A stretch of DNA of 64,000 nucleotides, from NCBI RefSeq assembly GCF_004364325.1, contig NZ_SOCP01000002.1:372001-436000 (forward strand). Direction: 5' to 3'. The notes beneath the pieces are model-generated. The model ran no database searches and was not told the origin of the DNA. It saw only the letters and a program-made list of their open reading frames with translations. Both the position numbers and the translations under genes were made by a program. Numbering within the stretch: position 1 is the first letter of the stretch; every line of letters starts with the position of its first letter. Below, in pieces: positions 18,290 through 27,265 of the stretch. This DNA comes from Actinophytocola oryzae (GTDB lineage Bacteria > Actinomycetota > Actinomycetes > Mycobacteriales > Pseudonocardiaceae).

Positions 18290-19018
18290 TCAGGTCCGGC
18301 CCCAGCCGTTCTCGATCTTCTCGCGCAGCTTGTCGGCGCCGCCGTGTGCCTCGATCGCCGCCTGCGACGCCACGCCGAGGCACAGCATCGCGGCCATGTC
18401 CCGGCCGAGCCGGGCCGCCGAGACGCGCCCCGTGGACCGGAACCAGCGATGCACCGAGTTGAGCATCTCGACGATGGCCATGCTGGTCATCCGCACGTCC
18501 AGGTCAGCCGAGATCGTGCCGTCCTGCTGCCCGTCGGCCAGCAACGCGCCCACCATCGCCCGGTAGCGCTCGCCCTCCGGCTCGATCTCCGCGCGCCGTT
18601 CCGCCGACAGTGCCCGGTACTCCCGGAAGAACACCACCGACTTCGTCCGGTTGGCCGTGAAGAACTCGACCTGCCTCAGGATCAGGTTCGCGAGGCGGTG
18701 CAGGCCGTCGGTCTCCATGGCGAGCACCGGTTCGATCGCGCGGACCGCCCCGGTGTGCGTCTCCCGGATGATCTCGTACAGGAAGTCTTCCTTGGACGTC
18801 ACGTAGTAGTACAGCGATCCCTTGAGGATGCCGACCTTGTCCGCGATCTCCTGGGTCGACGAGGCGTCGTACCCCTTCTCCAGGAAGACTTCGGCAGCCG
18901 CGTCGAGGATCTCCCTGCGGCGTGCCTCCTTGCCTCGCCGCACTGGCGGCGCGGTCTCGGTGTCCGAGGTGCCGGATCCGCGCTCGGCACTGGCCGTACC
19001 TGTGCTGCGTCGGGCCAT
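18290..19018 (-). CDS. TetR-family transcriptional regulator
   Basis: 242 residues. An Arg/Thr/Ser-rich N-terminal tail of about 30 residues precedes the TetR helix-turn-helix: RREILDAAAEVFLEKGYDAS, TQEIADKVGILKGSLYYYV and SKEDFLYEI. The C-terminal half is a helical ligand-binding domain with FFREYRALSAERR, like regulators of acyl-CoA catabolism (KstR2/FadR-like), which are relieved by a CoA thioester. That ligand class is inference. ATG at 19018 is chosen, with AGAGGG upstream. The gene is divergent from the acyl-CoA ligase at 19157 with operator F between. It is the best candidate to bind all the island's CGTTTGRT sites. Confidence 0.9.
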   Translation of the reverse strand: MARRSTGTASAERGSGTSDTETAPPVRRGKEARRREILDAAAEVFLEKGYDASSTQEIADKVGILKGSLYYYVTSKEDFLYEIIRETHTGAVRAIEPVLAMETDGLHRLANLILRQVEFFTANRTKSVVFFREYRALSAERRAEIEPEGERYRAMVGALLADGQQDGTISADLDVRMTSMAIVEMLNSVHRWFRSTGRVSAARLGRDMAAMLCLGVASQAAIEAHGGADKLREKIENGWGRT

Positions 19019-19102
19019 GTTTGGTATCCCTCTGTGGTTAGTGCGATACATCAGGGTACGGGTGCCCGCCGCCGGTGGACAGGCTTTCGTAGACCCCATA
19101 GC

Positions 19103-19126
19103 ATAACTAACGGTTGTTTGATTTTC
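19103..19126. promoter_or_regulatory. Candidate TetR operator F (catabolic regulon)
   Basis: ACTAACGGTTGTTTGATTTTC (19106-19126) is a copy of the island motif in the TetR/acyl-CoA ligase divergent gap, suggesting autoregulation. A further half-site, GTTTGGTAT, lies at 19019-19027 just upstream of the TetR start codon. Confidence 0.6.
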
Positions 19127-19156
19127 GCACCTCCTCCCCTGGAGTGGACGCAGATC

Positions 19157-20773
19157 ATGTACACGTCTTCCCAGATCTCCCAGGACACCTCGGCTGACCT
19201 GGTCGAACTGTCCGTCGGCGCACTGCTGGCCGAGGCGGCCGAGCGTGACCCGGACCACCTGGCCCTGGTCGCGGGCGCCGACACCGGCGAGCGGCGCGAG
19301 TGGACCTACGCCCAGCTCCACGCCGACGCGCGCAGGCTCGCCCTCGCGCTGCTCGCCCGCTTCCGCGTCGGCGAGCACGTGGCGATCTGGATGCCCAACC
19401 GTGCCGAGTGGGTGCTGTTCGAGCTGGCGGCGGGCCTGGCCGGGCTGGTCATGGTCACGGTCAACCCGGCGTTCCGCGCGGCCGAGGTCCGGCACGTGCT
19501 GGGCCAGTCCCGCGCGGTCGGCCTGTTCCTGGTGCCGGAGTACCGCGGCGCCGACCAGGTGGCGACCCTGGCCGAGATCCGCGCCGACCTGCCGCACCTG
19601 CGCGAGGTCGTCCTGGCCGACGACCTCGACCGCTTCACCGCCTACGCGCCCGAACGCGAGCTGCCGACGGTACCCGCCGACGCCCCGGCGCAGATCCAGT
19701 ACACCTCCGGCACCACGGGCTTCCCCAAGGGCGCCGTGCTGCGCCACCGCGGCGTGGTCAACAACGCGCGGCTGATGGGCGAGCGGCTCGCCATGAGCGC
19801 GGAGGACCGCTCGCTGAACTTCATGCCCATGTTCCACACCGGCGGCTGCGTGTGCGGCACGCTCATCCCGATCGCGTTCGGCGCGGTGCACGTGATCCTG
19901 CCCGGCTTCGAGGCGGCGACCGTGCTGGCTGTGATCGAGTCCGAGCGGATCACGCAGATGGGCTGCGTCACCACGATGTTCACCATGCTGCTCGAGCACC
20001 CCGAGCGTGCCGAGCGGGACACCTCCAGCCTGCGCGCCGGGTGGACCGGGGGCGCGCCGGTGCCGGCCGCGCTGGTCCGCCGGGTCGAGCGGGAGTTCGG
20101 CATGCGGCTGACGATCGTGTTCGGGCAGACCGAGAGCGGCCCCACCATCACCCAGACCAGGCTGGACGACTCGCCGACCGACAAGGCCGAGACGGTCGGC
20201 TCGGTGCTGCCGAGGACCGAGGTCAAGATCGTCGACCCGGACACCGGCGAGACCCTGCCGGTCGGGCAGGCAGGCGAGCTGTGCTGTCGCGGCTACCTCG
20301 TCATGGCCGGCTACTTCGAACTGCCGGAGCAGACCGCGGCGGCCATCGACGCCGACGGCTGGCTGCACACCGGCGACCTGTGCTCGATGGACGAGCGCGG
20401 CTACGTCTCGGTCACCGGCCGGCTGAAGGACATGATCATCCGCGGCGGCGAGAACATCTACCCCCGGGAGATCGAGAACGCGCTCATCGGCCACCCACGG
20501 GTGCTGGACGCCGCCGTGGTGGGCGTGCCGGACCCGGTGTTCGGCGAACAGCCCGCCGCGTTCGTGCGCGTCGCGGTGGGGGACGAGGGCCTGACCGACG
20601 AGGAGCTGACCGGTTTCCTGCGCGAGCGGCTGGCCAGGCACAAGGTGCCCAGGGTGTGGCGGTTCGTCACCGAGCTGCCCCTCACCCCGTCCGGCAAGAT
20701 CCGCAAGTACGTACTGCGCGACCGGCTTGCCACCGAACTCAGCGACGCGTCCACCCCGACAGCCGGTCGGTGA
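19157..20773 (+). CDS. Acyl-CoA synthetase (AMP-forming CoA ligase)
   Basis: A 538-residue ANL-superfamily ligase that activates a carboxylic acid to its CoA thioester through an acyl-adenylate. The P-loop core reads IQYTSGTTGFPKGAVL, followed by FGQTESGP, HTGDLCSMDERGYVSVTGR and KDMIIRGGENIYPREIE. The catalytic Lys lies in TPSGKIRK near the C-terminus. ATG at 19157 is about 30 bases after operator F. Only GGAG at a long distance serves as ribosome site. It is likely the entry step of the pathway. A second ligase is encoded at 21475 on the other strand. The 3' end overlaps the convergent gene by 35 bp. Confidence 0.93.
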   Translation: MYTSSQISQDTSADLVELSVGALLAEAAERDPDHLALVAGADTGERREWTYAQLHADARRLALALLARFRVGEHVAIWMPNRAEWVLFELAAGLAGLVMVTVNPAFRAAEVRHVLGQSRAVGLFLVPEYRGADQVATLAEIRADLPHLREVVLADDLDRFTAYAPERELPTVPADAPAQIQYTSGTTGFPKGAVLRHRGVVNNARLMGERLAMSAEDRSLNFMPMFHTGGCVCGTLIPIAFGAVHVILPGFEAATVLAVIESERITQMGCVTTMFTMLLEHPERAERDTSSLRAGWTGGAPVPAALVRRVEREFGMRLTIVFGQTESGPTITQTRLDDSPTDKAETVGSVLPRTEVKIVDPDTGETLPVGQAGELCCRGYLVMAGYFELPEQTAAAIDADGWLHTGDLCSMDERGYVSVTGRLKDMIIRGGENIYPREIENALIGHPRVLDAAVVGVPDPVFGEQPAAFVRVAVGDEGLTDEELTGFLRERLARHKVPRVWRFVTELPLTPSGKIRKYVLRDRLATELSDASTPTAGR

Positions 20774-21473
20774 CGCACCGCACCGACGCCACCGCGCCGC
20801 CCACCACCTCGGCGATGCCCGCGACGTAGCGGGTGGTCGCGGCACCGTCGAGGCGGATGTGGAACGCCACCCGCGAGCCCGCCGAGAACAGGTCGAGCAC
20901 GGTCACCGTGCCATCACGCGGCACCATGCGGTCCTGCGGCGCGACATGCTCGTCGTCGAGGCTCCCGGCAGGCAGCGACGCCACGCCCGCACCCTCCAGC
21001 CACGCCCGCACGGCGTACTCCGCCTCCCGGTCCGCCGCGGCGGGCTCGACCGACCACGGGTCCACCGCGGGCGACGCCACGACCTGACAGGCCCGCGTCT
21101 CGAGCTGCCTGCGCCTGCTGGCGTAGTCCTGCTCGACCCCGCAGTGCGTCAGCCGGGCGCCGTCCCACCGGTACAGGCTCACCCCGCTCCAGGCGGCGGC
21201 CGTCCCGGTGCGGGTCGAACGGCCGTGCTCGGTGAACCGCAGCGCGGCCCGGTCCTCGCCGAGCACCAGGTCGTGGACCGTGAACCCGAGTGCCGGGAAC
21301 TGCCGCAGCTGCTTGCGTACGGCGGCCAGGTACTCCGTGTCGCGGCCGTGCAGGGTCACCGGGCCCATCGTCAGCTCGTAGTCGTCGACCATCAGCTCCC
21401 GGCACCGCGTCACGTCGCCGGACGCGGTGTAGGCGTAGGCGTAGCGCCTCAGCAACGCCGCCAGCGGGTGCAC
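20739..21473 (-). CDS. NTF2/SnoaL-like two-domain protein
   Basis: 244 residues. The N-terminal half is a SnoaL-like cone fold: LLRRYAYAYTASGDVTRCRE, DDYELTMGPVTLHGRD, ALRFTEHG, and WSGVSLYRWDGARLTHCGVEQD. The C-terminal half (residues about 140-244) reads like a second, diverged copy. It is paralogous to the protein at 23107-23895. Both end the first half in the segment Y/HSRRRQL. Members of this fold act as isomerases, hydratases or dehydratases on polar aromatic or polyketide substrates, and the reaction here is unknown. GTG at 21473 begins one base after the upstream ligase stop, so it is the third gene of that operon. Confidence 0.7.
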   Translation of the reverse strand: MHPLAALLRRYAYAYTASGDVTRCRELMVDDYELTMGPVTLHGRDTEYLAAVRKQLRQFPALGFTVHDLVLGEDRAALRFTEHGRSTRTGTAAAWSGVSLYRWDGARLTHCGVEQDYASRRRQLETRACQVVASPAVDPWSVEPAAADREAEYAVRAWLEGAGVASLPAGSLDDEHVAPQDRMVPRDGTVTVLDLFSAGSRVAFHIRLDGAATTRYVAGIAEVVGGAVASVRCVTDRLSGWTRR

Positions 21474-21474
21474 G

Positions 21475-23094
21475 TCAACGCGCCGACGTCAGCCGGGGCG
21501 CCTCGGTGATGCCGCTCGCCGCCAGCTCCGCGGCGATCCGGTCGCGCAGCACGAACTTCTGGATCTTCGTGCCGGACATCGGCCACTCCGTCACGAACCG
21601 CACGTAACGCGGCACCTTGTAGGTCGCGATCGAGCCGAGGCAGTAGTCGACGACGTCCTGTTCGGTGAGCGTCGCGCCGGGGGAGAGCTGGATGAACGCG
21701 GTGGGCACCTCGCCGTAACGCTCGTCCGGGGCGGGCACGACCTGCACGATGCCGACCCCGGGGTGGCGGGCCAGGTAGTCCTCCACCTCGATGGCGGCCA
21801 CGTTCTCGCCGCCCACCTTGAGCATGTCCTTGATCCGCCCGCCGTAGACCAGGTTGCCTTGCGCATCGGTCATGGCTCGGTCACCGGTGTGCACCCAGTG
21901 CTGCGCGTCGATCGTCAGAGCCGTCTGCTCGGGGTCCTTGTAGTAGCCGTCGAACGCCGAGTACCCGCGGAAGCACAGCTCGCCCATCACGCCCTCGCCG
22001 AGGTCGGCGCCGGTCTCCGGGTCCACGATCCTGATCTCCATGCCCTCCACCGGCCGCCCCAGCGTGCGCATCCGCACCTCGTAGGGGTCGCTGGCCAGCG
22101 GCAGGGTCAGGTTGGTCGCGCACTCGGTCGAGCCGTACGAGGACACCTGACGTGCCCACGGCATCCGCGCCTCGAACTGCGCGAGCCGCTCCGGCGTGCA
22201 GATGTTCTGCAGCAGCCGCACCGCGGACAGGTCCGTGCTCGCGAAGTCCGGGTGGTCCAGCACGGCGAGCCAGATCGTCTCGAACGCCGGGTAGAGCACC
22301 GTGCAGTGCTCCTCGGCGATCATCTTCAGGGCGCCTGCCGGCTCGAAGTGCCCGGCGTGGCAGTAGGTCGCGCCCGCGCTGAAGCAACCGAGCATCGGCA
22401 CGATGCCGCCGCAGTGGAACAACGGCAGCGGGTCCCAGAACGCGTCGGTCTCGGTCAGCTCGAACCTCGTGTGTGCGACCATCGTCGCCTGCCGCACCAG
22501 CGCCTCGTGGGTCAGCAGACAGCCCTTCGGGCGGGCCGTGGTGCCCGAGGTGTACATCAGCAGTGCCGTGTCCCGCACCCGGACCCGTGCCTGCAGCCGC
22601 TTGACCTCGGCGACGTCCACGCTCTCGGCGGCCGCCTCGAAGTCGGCGCGGGACAGGAACCCCGGCGTGTCACCGGTGAGCCCCACGACGGTGCGTGGCC
22701 CGCGATCGCCGAGTTCGGCCAGCACGTCGCCGACCAGCGCGGCGTAGTCCGTGCCGTGGGGGTCGGCGGCGACGAGCAGCACGGTCGCGTCGGAGTGCTC
22801 GACGACGTGGCCGCACTCGTGGACCTTGAACCGCCCGTTGATCGGCACCGCGACCGCGCCCAGCTTGACGATGCCGAGCAGCGCGCACACGTAGTCGACC
22901 GAGTTGGGCATGAGGATGGCGACCTTGTCGCCTGCCCGCACGCCCAACCCCACGAGCGCGGCGGCGAACCGGTCGGACGCCGAGGACAGCTCCGGGTAGG
23001 TCAGCCGCGCCTCCGGCATCACCAGGGCGTCGCGCGTCGAGGTCTCGGCCCGCGCGTCCAGCAGGTCACCGATCGTCGTTACCTGGATCCACAC
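21475..23094 (-). CDS. Acyl-CoA synthetase (AMP-forming CoA ligase)
   Basis: A 539-residue ANL-superfamily CoA ligase with LMYTSGTTARPKGCLL, SSYGSTECATN, HTGDRAMTDAQGNLVYGGR, KDMLKVGGENVAAIEVE and the catalytic Lys region SGTKIQKFVLRD. It is only distantly like the ligase at 19157, so it probably activates a different intermediate. GTG at 23094 follows AAGGAG. It lies between two paralogous NTF2-like genes, 12 bases after the upstream one and one base before the downstream one, all read from the operator-G promoter. Confidence 0.92.
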   Translation of the reverse strand: MWIQVTTIGDLLDARAETSTRDALVMPEARLTYPELSSASDRFAAALVGLGVRAGDKVAILMPNSVDYVCALLGIVKLGAVAVPINGRFKVHECGHVVEHSDATVLLVAADPHGTDYAALVGDVLAELGDRGPRTVVGLTGDTPGFLSRADFEAAAESVDVAEVKRLQARVRVRDTALLMYTSGTTARPKGCLLTHEALVRQATMVAHTRFELTETDAFWDPLPLFHCGGIVPMLGCFSAGATYCHAGHFEPAGALKMIAEEHCTVLYPAFETIWLAVLDHPDFASTDLSAVRLLQNICTPERLAQFEARMPWARQVSSYGSTECATNLTLPLASDPYEVRMRTLGRPVEGMEIRIVDPETGADLGEGVMGELCFRGYSAFDGYYKDPEQTALTIDAQHWVHTGDRAMTDAQGNLVYGGRIKDMLKVGGENVAAIEVEDYLARHPGVGIVQVVPAPDERYGEVPTAFIQLSPGATLTEQDVVDYCLGSIATYKVPRYVRFVTEWPMSGTKIQKFVLRDRIAAELAASGITEAPRLTSAR

Positions 23095-23106
23095 TGATCG
23101 CTCCTT

Positions 23107-23895
23107 CTACTCGCCGGCCGCCCGTCGCAGCTGGCGCTGCACCGCGACCCGGTTGGTCACCACCCAGCCATCGCCCACCGCGTCGGCCACGACCGACACG
23201 AAACCCCCGACGTCCATCCGCACGGCCAGGCCAGGGTCGGGGTACTCGGGCAGGCCGCCCGCGTAGGCCCCGGTGACCGTCGCGTGGAACGCCGCCCGAC
23301 CGCCTTCGCCGACCACCACGTTCGCGGTGACCCGCGGTGCCGTGAGGCGGACCGCCACGTCGCCGTACGGACCGGGGTCGGGGCGCAGGTTCGGGGGCGG
23401 CCACTGCGTCACCTCACCGAGCCAGCTCCTGGTCGCGGCGACCGACGCGTCGTCGGCCTTGCCCTCGTGCCCGGAGAACGGCGCCAGCGCGGGCCTCGGC
23501 ATCGGGGCGGGCGCCCCCTCGGCGAGCTGGCGGCGCCGCGAGTAGTGGTCCTGCTCGACCCAGCACTCGGCCAGCCGCTCGCCGTCGAACCGGTAGATGC
23601 TCACCCCCGGCCAGGCCGCGCGGCCCCGGTCGGTGTGCGTGCCGTGCTCGCTGAAGTGCAGCGCGGCGTACTCGCCGTCGGTGATCAGCTCGTGGATCTC
23701 GAAGCCGAGGTCGGGGAACTGCTCCATCTGGTGGCGCACCGCGGGGATGTAGGCGTCGTCGCGGCCGGTCAGCACCGTGTCGCCCATGTGGAGGCCGTAG
23801 TCCACGGTCATCAGCTCGCGACACACCGTGAAGTCGTGGGAGTTCACGAAGCCGAAGGCGTAGCGCCGGAGTGCGACGGCGATTGGCAGCGTCAC
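23107..23895 (-). CDS. NTF2/SnoaL-like two-domain protein
   Basis: 262 residues, a paralogue of the 20739-21473 product. The N-terminal SnoaL-like half has VALRRYAFGFVNSHDFTVCR, DYGLHMGDTVLTGRDD, ALHFSEHGTHTD and WPGVSIYRFDGERLAECWVEQ. The second half (residues about 150-262) again has a strand-rich pattern (DVAVRLTAPRVTANVVVGEG). GTG at 23895 is chosen because the family sequence starts there. An upstream extension would run through operator G. It is the first gene of the minus-strand operon NTF2-like, CoA ligase, NTF2-like. Function not known. A steroid-isomerase-type or dehydratase role is possible. Confidence 0.7.
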   Translation of the reverse strand: MTLPIAVALRRYAFGFVNSHDFTVCRELMTVDYGLHMGDTVLTGRDDAYIPAVRHQMEQFPDLGFEIHELITDGEYAALHFSEHGTHTDRGRAAWPGVSIYRFDGERLAECWVEQDHYSRRRQLAEGAPAPMPRPALAPFSGHEGKADDASVAATRSWLGEVTQWPPPNLRPDPGPYGDVAVRLTAPRVTANVVVGEGGRAAFHATVTGAYAGGLPEYPDPGLAVRMDVGGFVSVVADAVGDGWVVTNRVAVQRQLRRAAGE

Positions 23896-23910
23896 GATGG
23901 TCCCGCCAAA

Positions 23911-23938
23911 CTCTGTTTGCCAACCAAACGTTCGGCAG
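23911..23938. promoter_or_regulatory. Candidate TetR operator G (catabolic regulon)
   Basis: TGCCAACCAAACGTTCGGCA (23918-23937) carries the island motif in reverse orientation with an inverted TGCC/GGCA frame. It lies between the divergent NTF2-like and acyl-CoA dehydrogenase genes. Confidence 0.6.
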
Positions 23939-23996
23939 ATTACCGTGGCCAGGGAGAGAGCACAACCGCAGGTCACGGACGGAACGAGGGTTGGGC

Positions 23997-25160
23997 GTGG
24001 ACTTCGAGCTGAGCCAGCAGCAGCAGCTGTTCGGCAAGACCGTGCGCGACTGGGTGGAGCGCGAGGCACCCAAGTCGTGGGCCCGCGAGCTGGAACGCGA
24101 CGAGACCGCCTTCCCGCACGCGCTGTGGCGGAAGATCTCCGAGGCGGGCTTCCACGGCGTCGGCATCGCGGAGGAGTACGGCGGCCAGGGTGGTGACGTG
24201 CTGGACCAGGTGCTGCTCGCGCGTGGCCTCGCCCGCTCGCTCGGCGGCCTCACCTGGGTGTGGGGCATCACGTCGTTCGCGGGCAGCAAGTCCGTCGGCG
24301 TCTACGGCACGTCGGAGCAGAAGCGCCAACACCTGCCCGCCATCGCCGAGGGCAGGGAGAAGTGGGCGATCGGGTTCACCGAGCCCGGCGGCGGCACCGA
24401 CGTGCTCGGCGCGCTGCGCACCAGGGGCCGCAAGGTCGACGGCGGCTGGGTGATCAACGGGCAGAAGACGTGGAGCTCGATGTCCCACGTCGCCGACTAC
24501 ATCCTGCTGCTCGCTCGCACCCAGGACTACGTCGAGAAGCGCCACCAGGGCGTGTCGCTGTTCATCCTGCCGACGGACGCGGCCGGGGTGACCACCCGCG
24601 AGATCCCCAAGCTCGGCATGCGTGCGCTCGGCTCGTGTGACGTGTTCCTCGACGACGTGTTCGTGCCGGACGAGAACGTGCTCGGCGAGCCGGGCCGGGC
24701 CTGGCACCAGCTGCTGCCGACGCTGAACAACGAGCGCATCGTGCTGTCCGCGCTGTGCCTCGGGATCATGGACGGCGTCCTGGAGGACGCGGTGCGCTAC
24801 GCGGGGGAGCGGACCGCGTTCGGCGGCCCGATCGGGCGGTTCCAGGCCGTGCAGCACTACCTCGCCGACATCGCCATGTGGCGCGACCAGGCCGAGCTGA
24901 TGGTCTACCGCGCGGCCTGGCTCCAGTCGCTCGGCCGCCCGTGCGGCCAGGAGGCGAACATGGCCAAGGTCGTCGCGTCCGAGCTGGTCGGCAAGGCCGC
25001 CGACCTCGGGCTGCAGATCCTCGGCGGCATGGGTTACTCCGCGGAGACCGACATGCAGCGCTACTGGCGTGACGCGCGGCTGTTCCGCATCGGCCCGGTC
25101 ACCAACGAGATGGCCCGCAACGGGATCGCGGAGGCCCTGGGCATGCCCCGGTCGTACTGA
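23997..25160 (+). CDS. Acyl-CoA dehydrogenase
   Basis: A 387-residue acyl-CoA dehydrogenase with GVGIAEEYGGQGGDVLDQV, WAIGFTEPGGGTDVLGAL (FAD loop; Gly replaces the usual Ala-Gly-Ser), GWVINGQKTWSSM and the C-terminal ILGGMGYSAETDMQRYWRD. The usual GGTSEI after the last block is replaced by GPVTNEMARNG, a variant seen in long-chain or specialised members. GTG at 23997 follows GAGGG by six bases. It heads the plus-strand operon dehydrogenase, two hotdog proteins and thiolase, with 4-5 base overlaps. Operator G precedes it. Confidence 0.92.
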   Translation: MDFELSQQQQLFGKTVRDWVEREAPKSWARELERDETAFPHALWRKISEAGFHGVGIAEEYGGQGGDVLDQVLLARGLARSLGGLTWVWGITSFAGSKSVGVYGTSEQKRQHLPAIAEGREKWAIGFTEPGGGTDVLGALRTRGRKVDGGWVINGQKTWSSMSHVADYILLLARTQDYVEKRHQGVSLFILPTDAAGVTTREIPKLGMRALGSCDVFLDDVFVPDENVLGEPGRAWHQLLPTLNNERIVLSALCLGIMDGVLEDAVRYAGERTAFGGPIGRFQAVQHYLADIAMWRDQAELMVYRAAWLQSLGRPCGQEANMAKVVASELVGKAADLGLQILGGMGYSAETDMQRYWRDARLFRIGPVTNEMARNGIAEALGMPRSY

Positions 25161-25594
25161 TGCTGTCCGCCGCCGCACTGGCCGAGTTACCCGGCACCAC
25201 CATCCCGGGTGGCCGCTGGAGCCTGCGCCCGCACGAGAACTGGCTCGCCGCGGACGCCCTCTACGCGACCCCGTCCGGGACCCCGCACCCGGTGCTGGCG
25301 TTCGTCGGGGCGCAGCGCGGGCTCGGGGTCTCGGTGGCCGGGTTGTTCGCCCTGTTCGGCACGGCGATGGCGGAGGGCCCGCTGCTCACCGACTGCGAGC
25401 TGGACCTCCCGGGCGAGCTGCGGGTCGGCGTCGAGTACGCGGTCAGCGGTGAGGTGCTGGCCGCCGAACGCAAGACCGGTCGCAGGCTCGGCACCTTCGA
25501 CCTGGTCACCGCCCGGTTCTCGATCACGGTCGCGGACACCGGCGAGCTGGTCGCCGCGGTGACCAACACCTACGCGCTGCGGCGGCAGGCATGA
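25160..25594 (+). CDS. MaoC/FAS1-like N-terminal hotdog protein
   Basis: 144 residues, read as a hotdog-fold partner subunit like the N-terminal halves of MaoC-type dehydratases. Strand-rich segments HPVLAFVGAQRGLGVSVAGL, LLTDCELDLPGELRVGVEYAV and GRRLGTFDLVTARFSITVAD fit that fold. It lacks the catalytic Asp/His motif, which is found in the next gene, so the two probably form a heteromeric enoyl-CoA hydratase. The ATG overlaps the dehydrogenase stop (TGATG), and its own stop overlaps the next ATG (ATGA). Hotdog assignment is by pattern and context. Confidence 0.7.
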   Translation: MLSAAALAELPGTTIPGGRWSLRPHENWLAADALYATPSGTPHPVLAFVGAQRGLGVSVAGLFALFGTAMAEGPLLTDCELDLPGELRVGVEYAVSGEVLAAERKTGRRLGTFDLVTARFSITVADTGELVAAVTNTYALRRQA

Positions 25595-26007
25595 CGGACC
25601 TTCCCGAGTGGACACTGGCCGAGGGGGCCGACCCCGGCCGCATCAAGGTGCTCGCGTTGCTGCTCGACGACCCCAACCCGCTGCACTACGACCCGGCGGC
25701 GGCCCGCTCCGCCGGGTACACCGGCCTGCTGAACCAGGGCCCGGCCAACCTGGCCATGCTCGCCAACCTGCTGTTGGCCGCGTTCCCCGGCGGCCGGGTG
25801 CGCAGGCTCTCGGCCCGCTTCGGCGGCGCCGTCGTGGCCGGGGCCCCGCTTCGCGCCACCGGCCGGATCACGGCCGTCGACGACCAGGACGGCGCGCGCC
25901 TGGTCACCTGCGAGGTCCGGCTCGAGTCGGCCGGAACCGCCGTGCTGACCGGCGAAGGCGTCGTTGTCTGTAAACCAGTTGAGGAGAACTCATGCGTGAC
26001 GCGGTGA
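25591..26007 (+). CDS. MaoC-like hydratase subunit
   Basis: 138 residues with the hydratase-2 motif in LLDDPNPLHYDPAAARSAGY. The Asp and His of D..NPLHYD are the catalytic pair of R-specific enoyl-CoA hydratases, and LLNQGPANLAMLANLL continues the hot-dog helix. It would hydrate the enoyl-CoA made by the dehydrogenase at 23997, working with the motif-less partner encoded just upstream. The ATG overlaps the upstream stop by four bases, and the 3' end overlaps the thiolase start by 16 bases. Confidence 0.85.
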   Translation: MTDLPEWTLAEGADPGRIKVLALLLDDPNPLHYDPAAARSAGYTGLLNQGPANLAMLANLLLAAFPGGRVRRLSARFGGAVVAGAPLRATGRITAVDDQDGARLVTCEVRLESAGTAVLTGEGVVVCKPVEENSCVTR

Positions 26008-27137
26008 TCGTCGAGGCCGTCCGGACCCCGGTCGGCAAGCGCAAGGGCGGCCTGTCCGGGATCCACCCGGTGCACCTGTCGGCCGACGTGCTGACGGCGT
26101 TGGTCGAGCGGACCGGGATCGACCCGGGCCAGGTGGACGACGTGGTGTGGGGCTGCGTGTCGCAGGCAGCCGAGCAGACGGGCGACATCGCCCGCACGGC
26201 CGTGCTCGCGGCGGGCTGGCCGGAGACGGTCACCGGCGTGACCATCGACCGACAGTGCGGTTCGTCGCAGCAGTCGGTGCACTTCGCGGCGGCCGGCCTG
26301 GTGAGCGGCCAGTACGACGTGGTGGTGGCGGGCGGTGTGGAGTCCATGTCGCGGGTGCCGATGTTCAGCCCGGCACAGGGCGCCGACCCCTACGGCGAAC
26401 GGTTCCTCGCCCGGTACGACGGGGTCGTGCCCAACCAGGGCATCGGCGCCGAGATGATCGCGGCGCGGTGGGGCCTGTCCCGCACCCAGCTCGACGAGTA
26501 CTCGCTGGCCAGCCACGAGAAGGCGGCCGCGGCCCAGGACGACGGCCGCTTCGACGCCCAGCTCGTGCCGGTCACCGATCCCGACGGAACCACCGTGTCG
26601 GCCGACGAGGGCGTGCGCCGAGGTGGCTCGGTGACCGCGATGGCGTCGTTACGCACGGCGTTCCAGGAGGACGGCGTGATCACCGCGGGCAACTCGTCGC
26701 AGATCTCGGATGGCGCGGCCGCGTTGCTGATGACCACGTCCGAGAAGGCGGCGGAGCTGGGCCTCACGCCGATCGCCCGGGTGCACACCGCGGTCCTGGC
26801 GGGAGACGACCCGATGCTCGTCCTGACCGCCCCCATCCCGGCCACCCGCAAGGTGCTGGACCGCAGCGGTCTGCGCCTGGACGAGATCGGCGCGTTCGAG
26901 GTCAACGAGGCGTTCGCACCCGTGCCCCTTGCGTGGCTCAACGACATCGGCGCCGACCCCAAGGCCCTCAACCCCAACGGCGGAGCCATCGCGCTGGGCC
27001 ACCCGCTTGGCGCCTCGGGTGCCCGCCTGGCCACCACGCTCCTCCACCACATGCGGGACAACCAGCTCCGCTACGGCCTGCAGACCATGTGCGAAGGCGG
27101 CGGCCAGGCCAACGCCACCATCTACGAACTGCTCTGA
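25992..27137 (+). CDS. Thiolase (acyl-CoA acetyltransferase)
   Basis: A 381-residue thiolase that cleaves a 3-oxoacyl-CoA with CoA in the last step of beta-oxidation. The catalytic Cys is in TIDRQCGSSQQSVHFAAAG. The His is in NGGAIALGHPLGASGAR and the second Cys in TMCEGGGQANATIYEL. N-terminal DAVIVEAVRTPVGKRKGG is typical, and the length is normal. It closes the operon that starts at 23997. A hairpin follows at 27189-27238. Confidence 0.95.
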   Translation: MRDAVIVEAVRTPVGKRKGGLSGIHPVHLSADVLTALVERTGIDPGQVDDVVWGCVSQAAEQTGDIARTAVLAAGWPETVTGVTIDRQCGSSQQSVHFAAAGLVSGQYDVVVAGGVESMSRVPMFSPAQGADPYGERFLARYDGVVPNQGIGAEMIAARWGLSRTQLDEYSLASHEKAAAAQDDGRFDAQLVPVTDPDGTTVSADEGVRRGGSVTAMASLRTAFQEDGVITAGNSSQISDGAAALLMTTSEKAAELGLTPIARVHTAVLAGDDPMLVLTAPIPATRKVLDRSGLRLDEIGAFEVNEAFAPVPLAWLNDIGADPKALNPNGGAIALGHPLGASGARLATTLLHHMRDNQLRYGLQTMCEGGGQANATIYELL

Positions 27138-27188
27138 CTCGCCTCGGAAGCCGGGGAGGACGCGGTGCAGGTGTCCGACTCGGCTGCC

Positions 27189-27238
27189 CAGCCCACCGAA
27201 GCCGACCATCCGTCAGGGACGCGGGCGTCGGTGGGCTG
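27189..27238. terminator. Possible terminator after the thiolase gene
   Basis: CAGCCCACCGA (27189-27199) pairs perfectly with TCGGTGGGCTG (27228-27238), an 11-bp stem with a 28-base loop, about 50 bases after the thiolase stop. There is no T-run, as is usual in such genomes. It could also terminate the gene debris coming from the other side. Confidence 0.45.
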
Positions 27239-27265
27239 TGGCTTCGACGAGCGTGGTCGAGTAAG

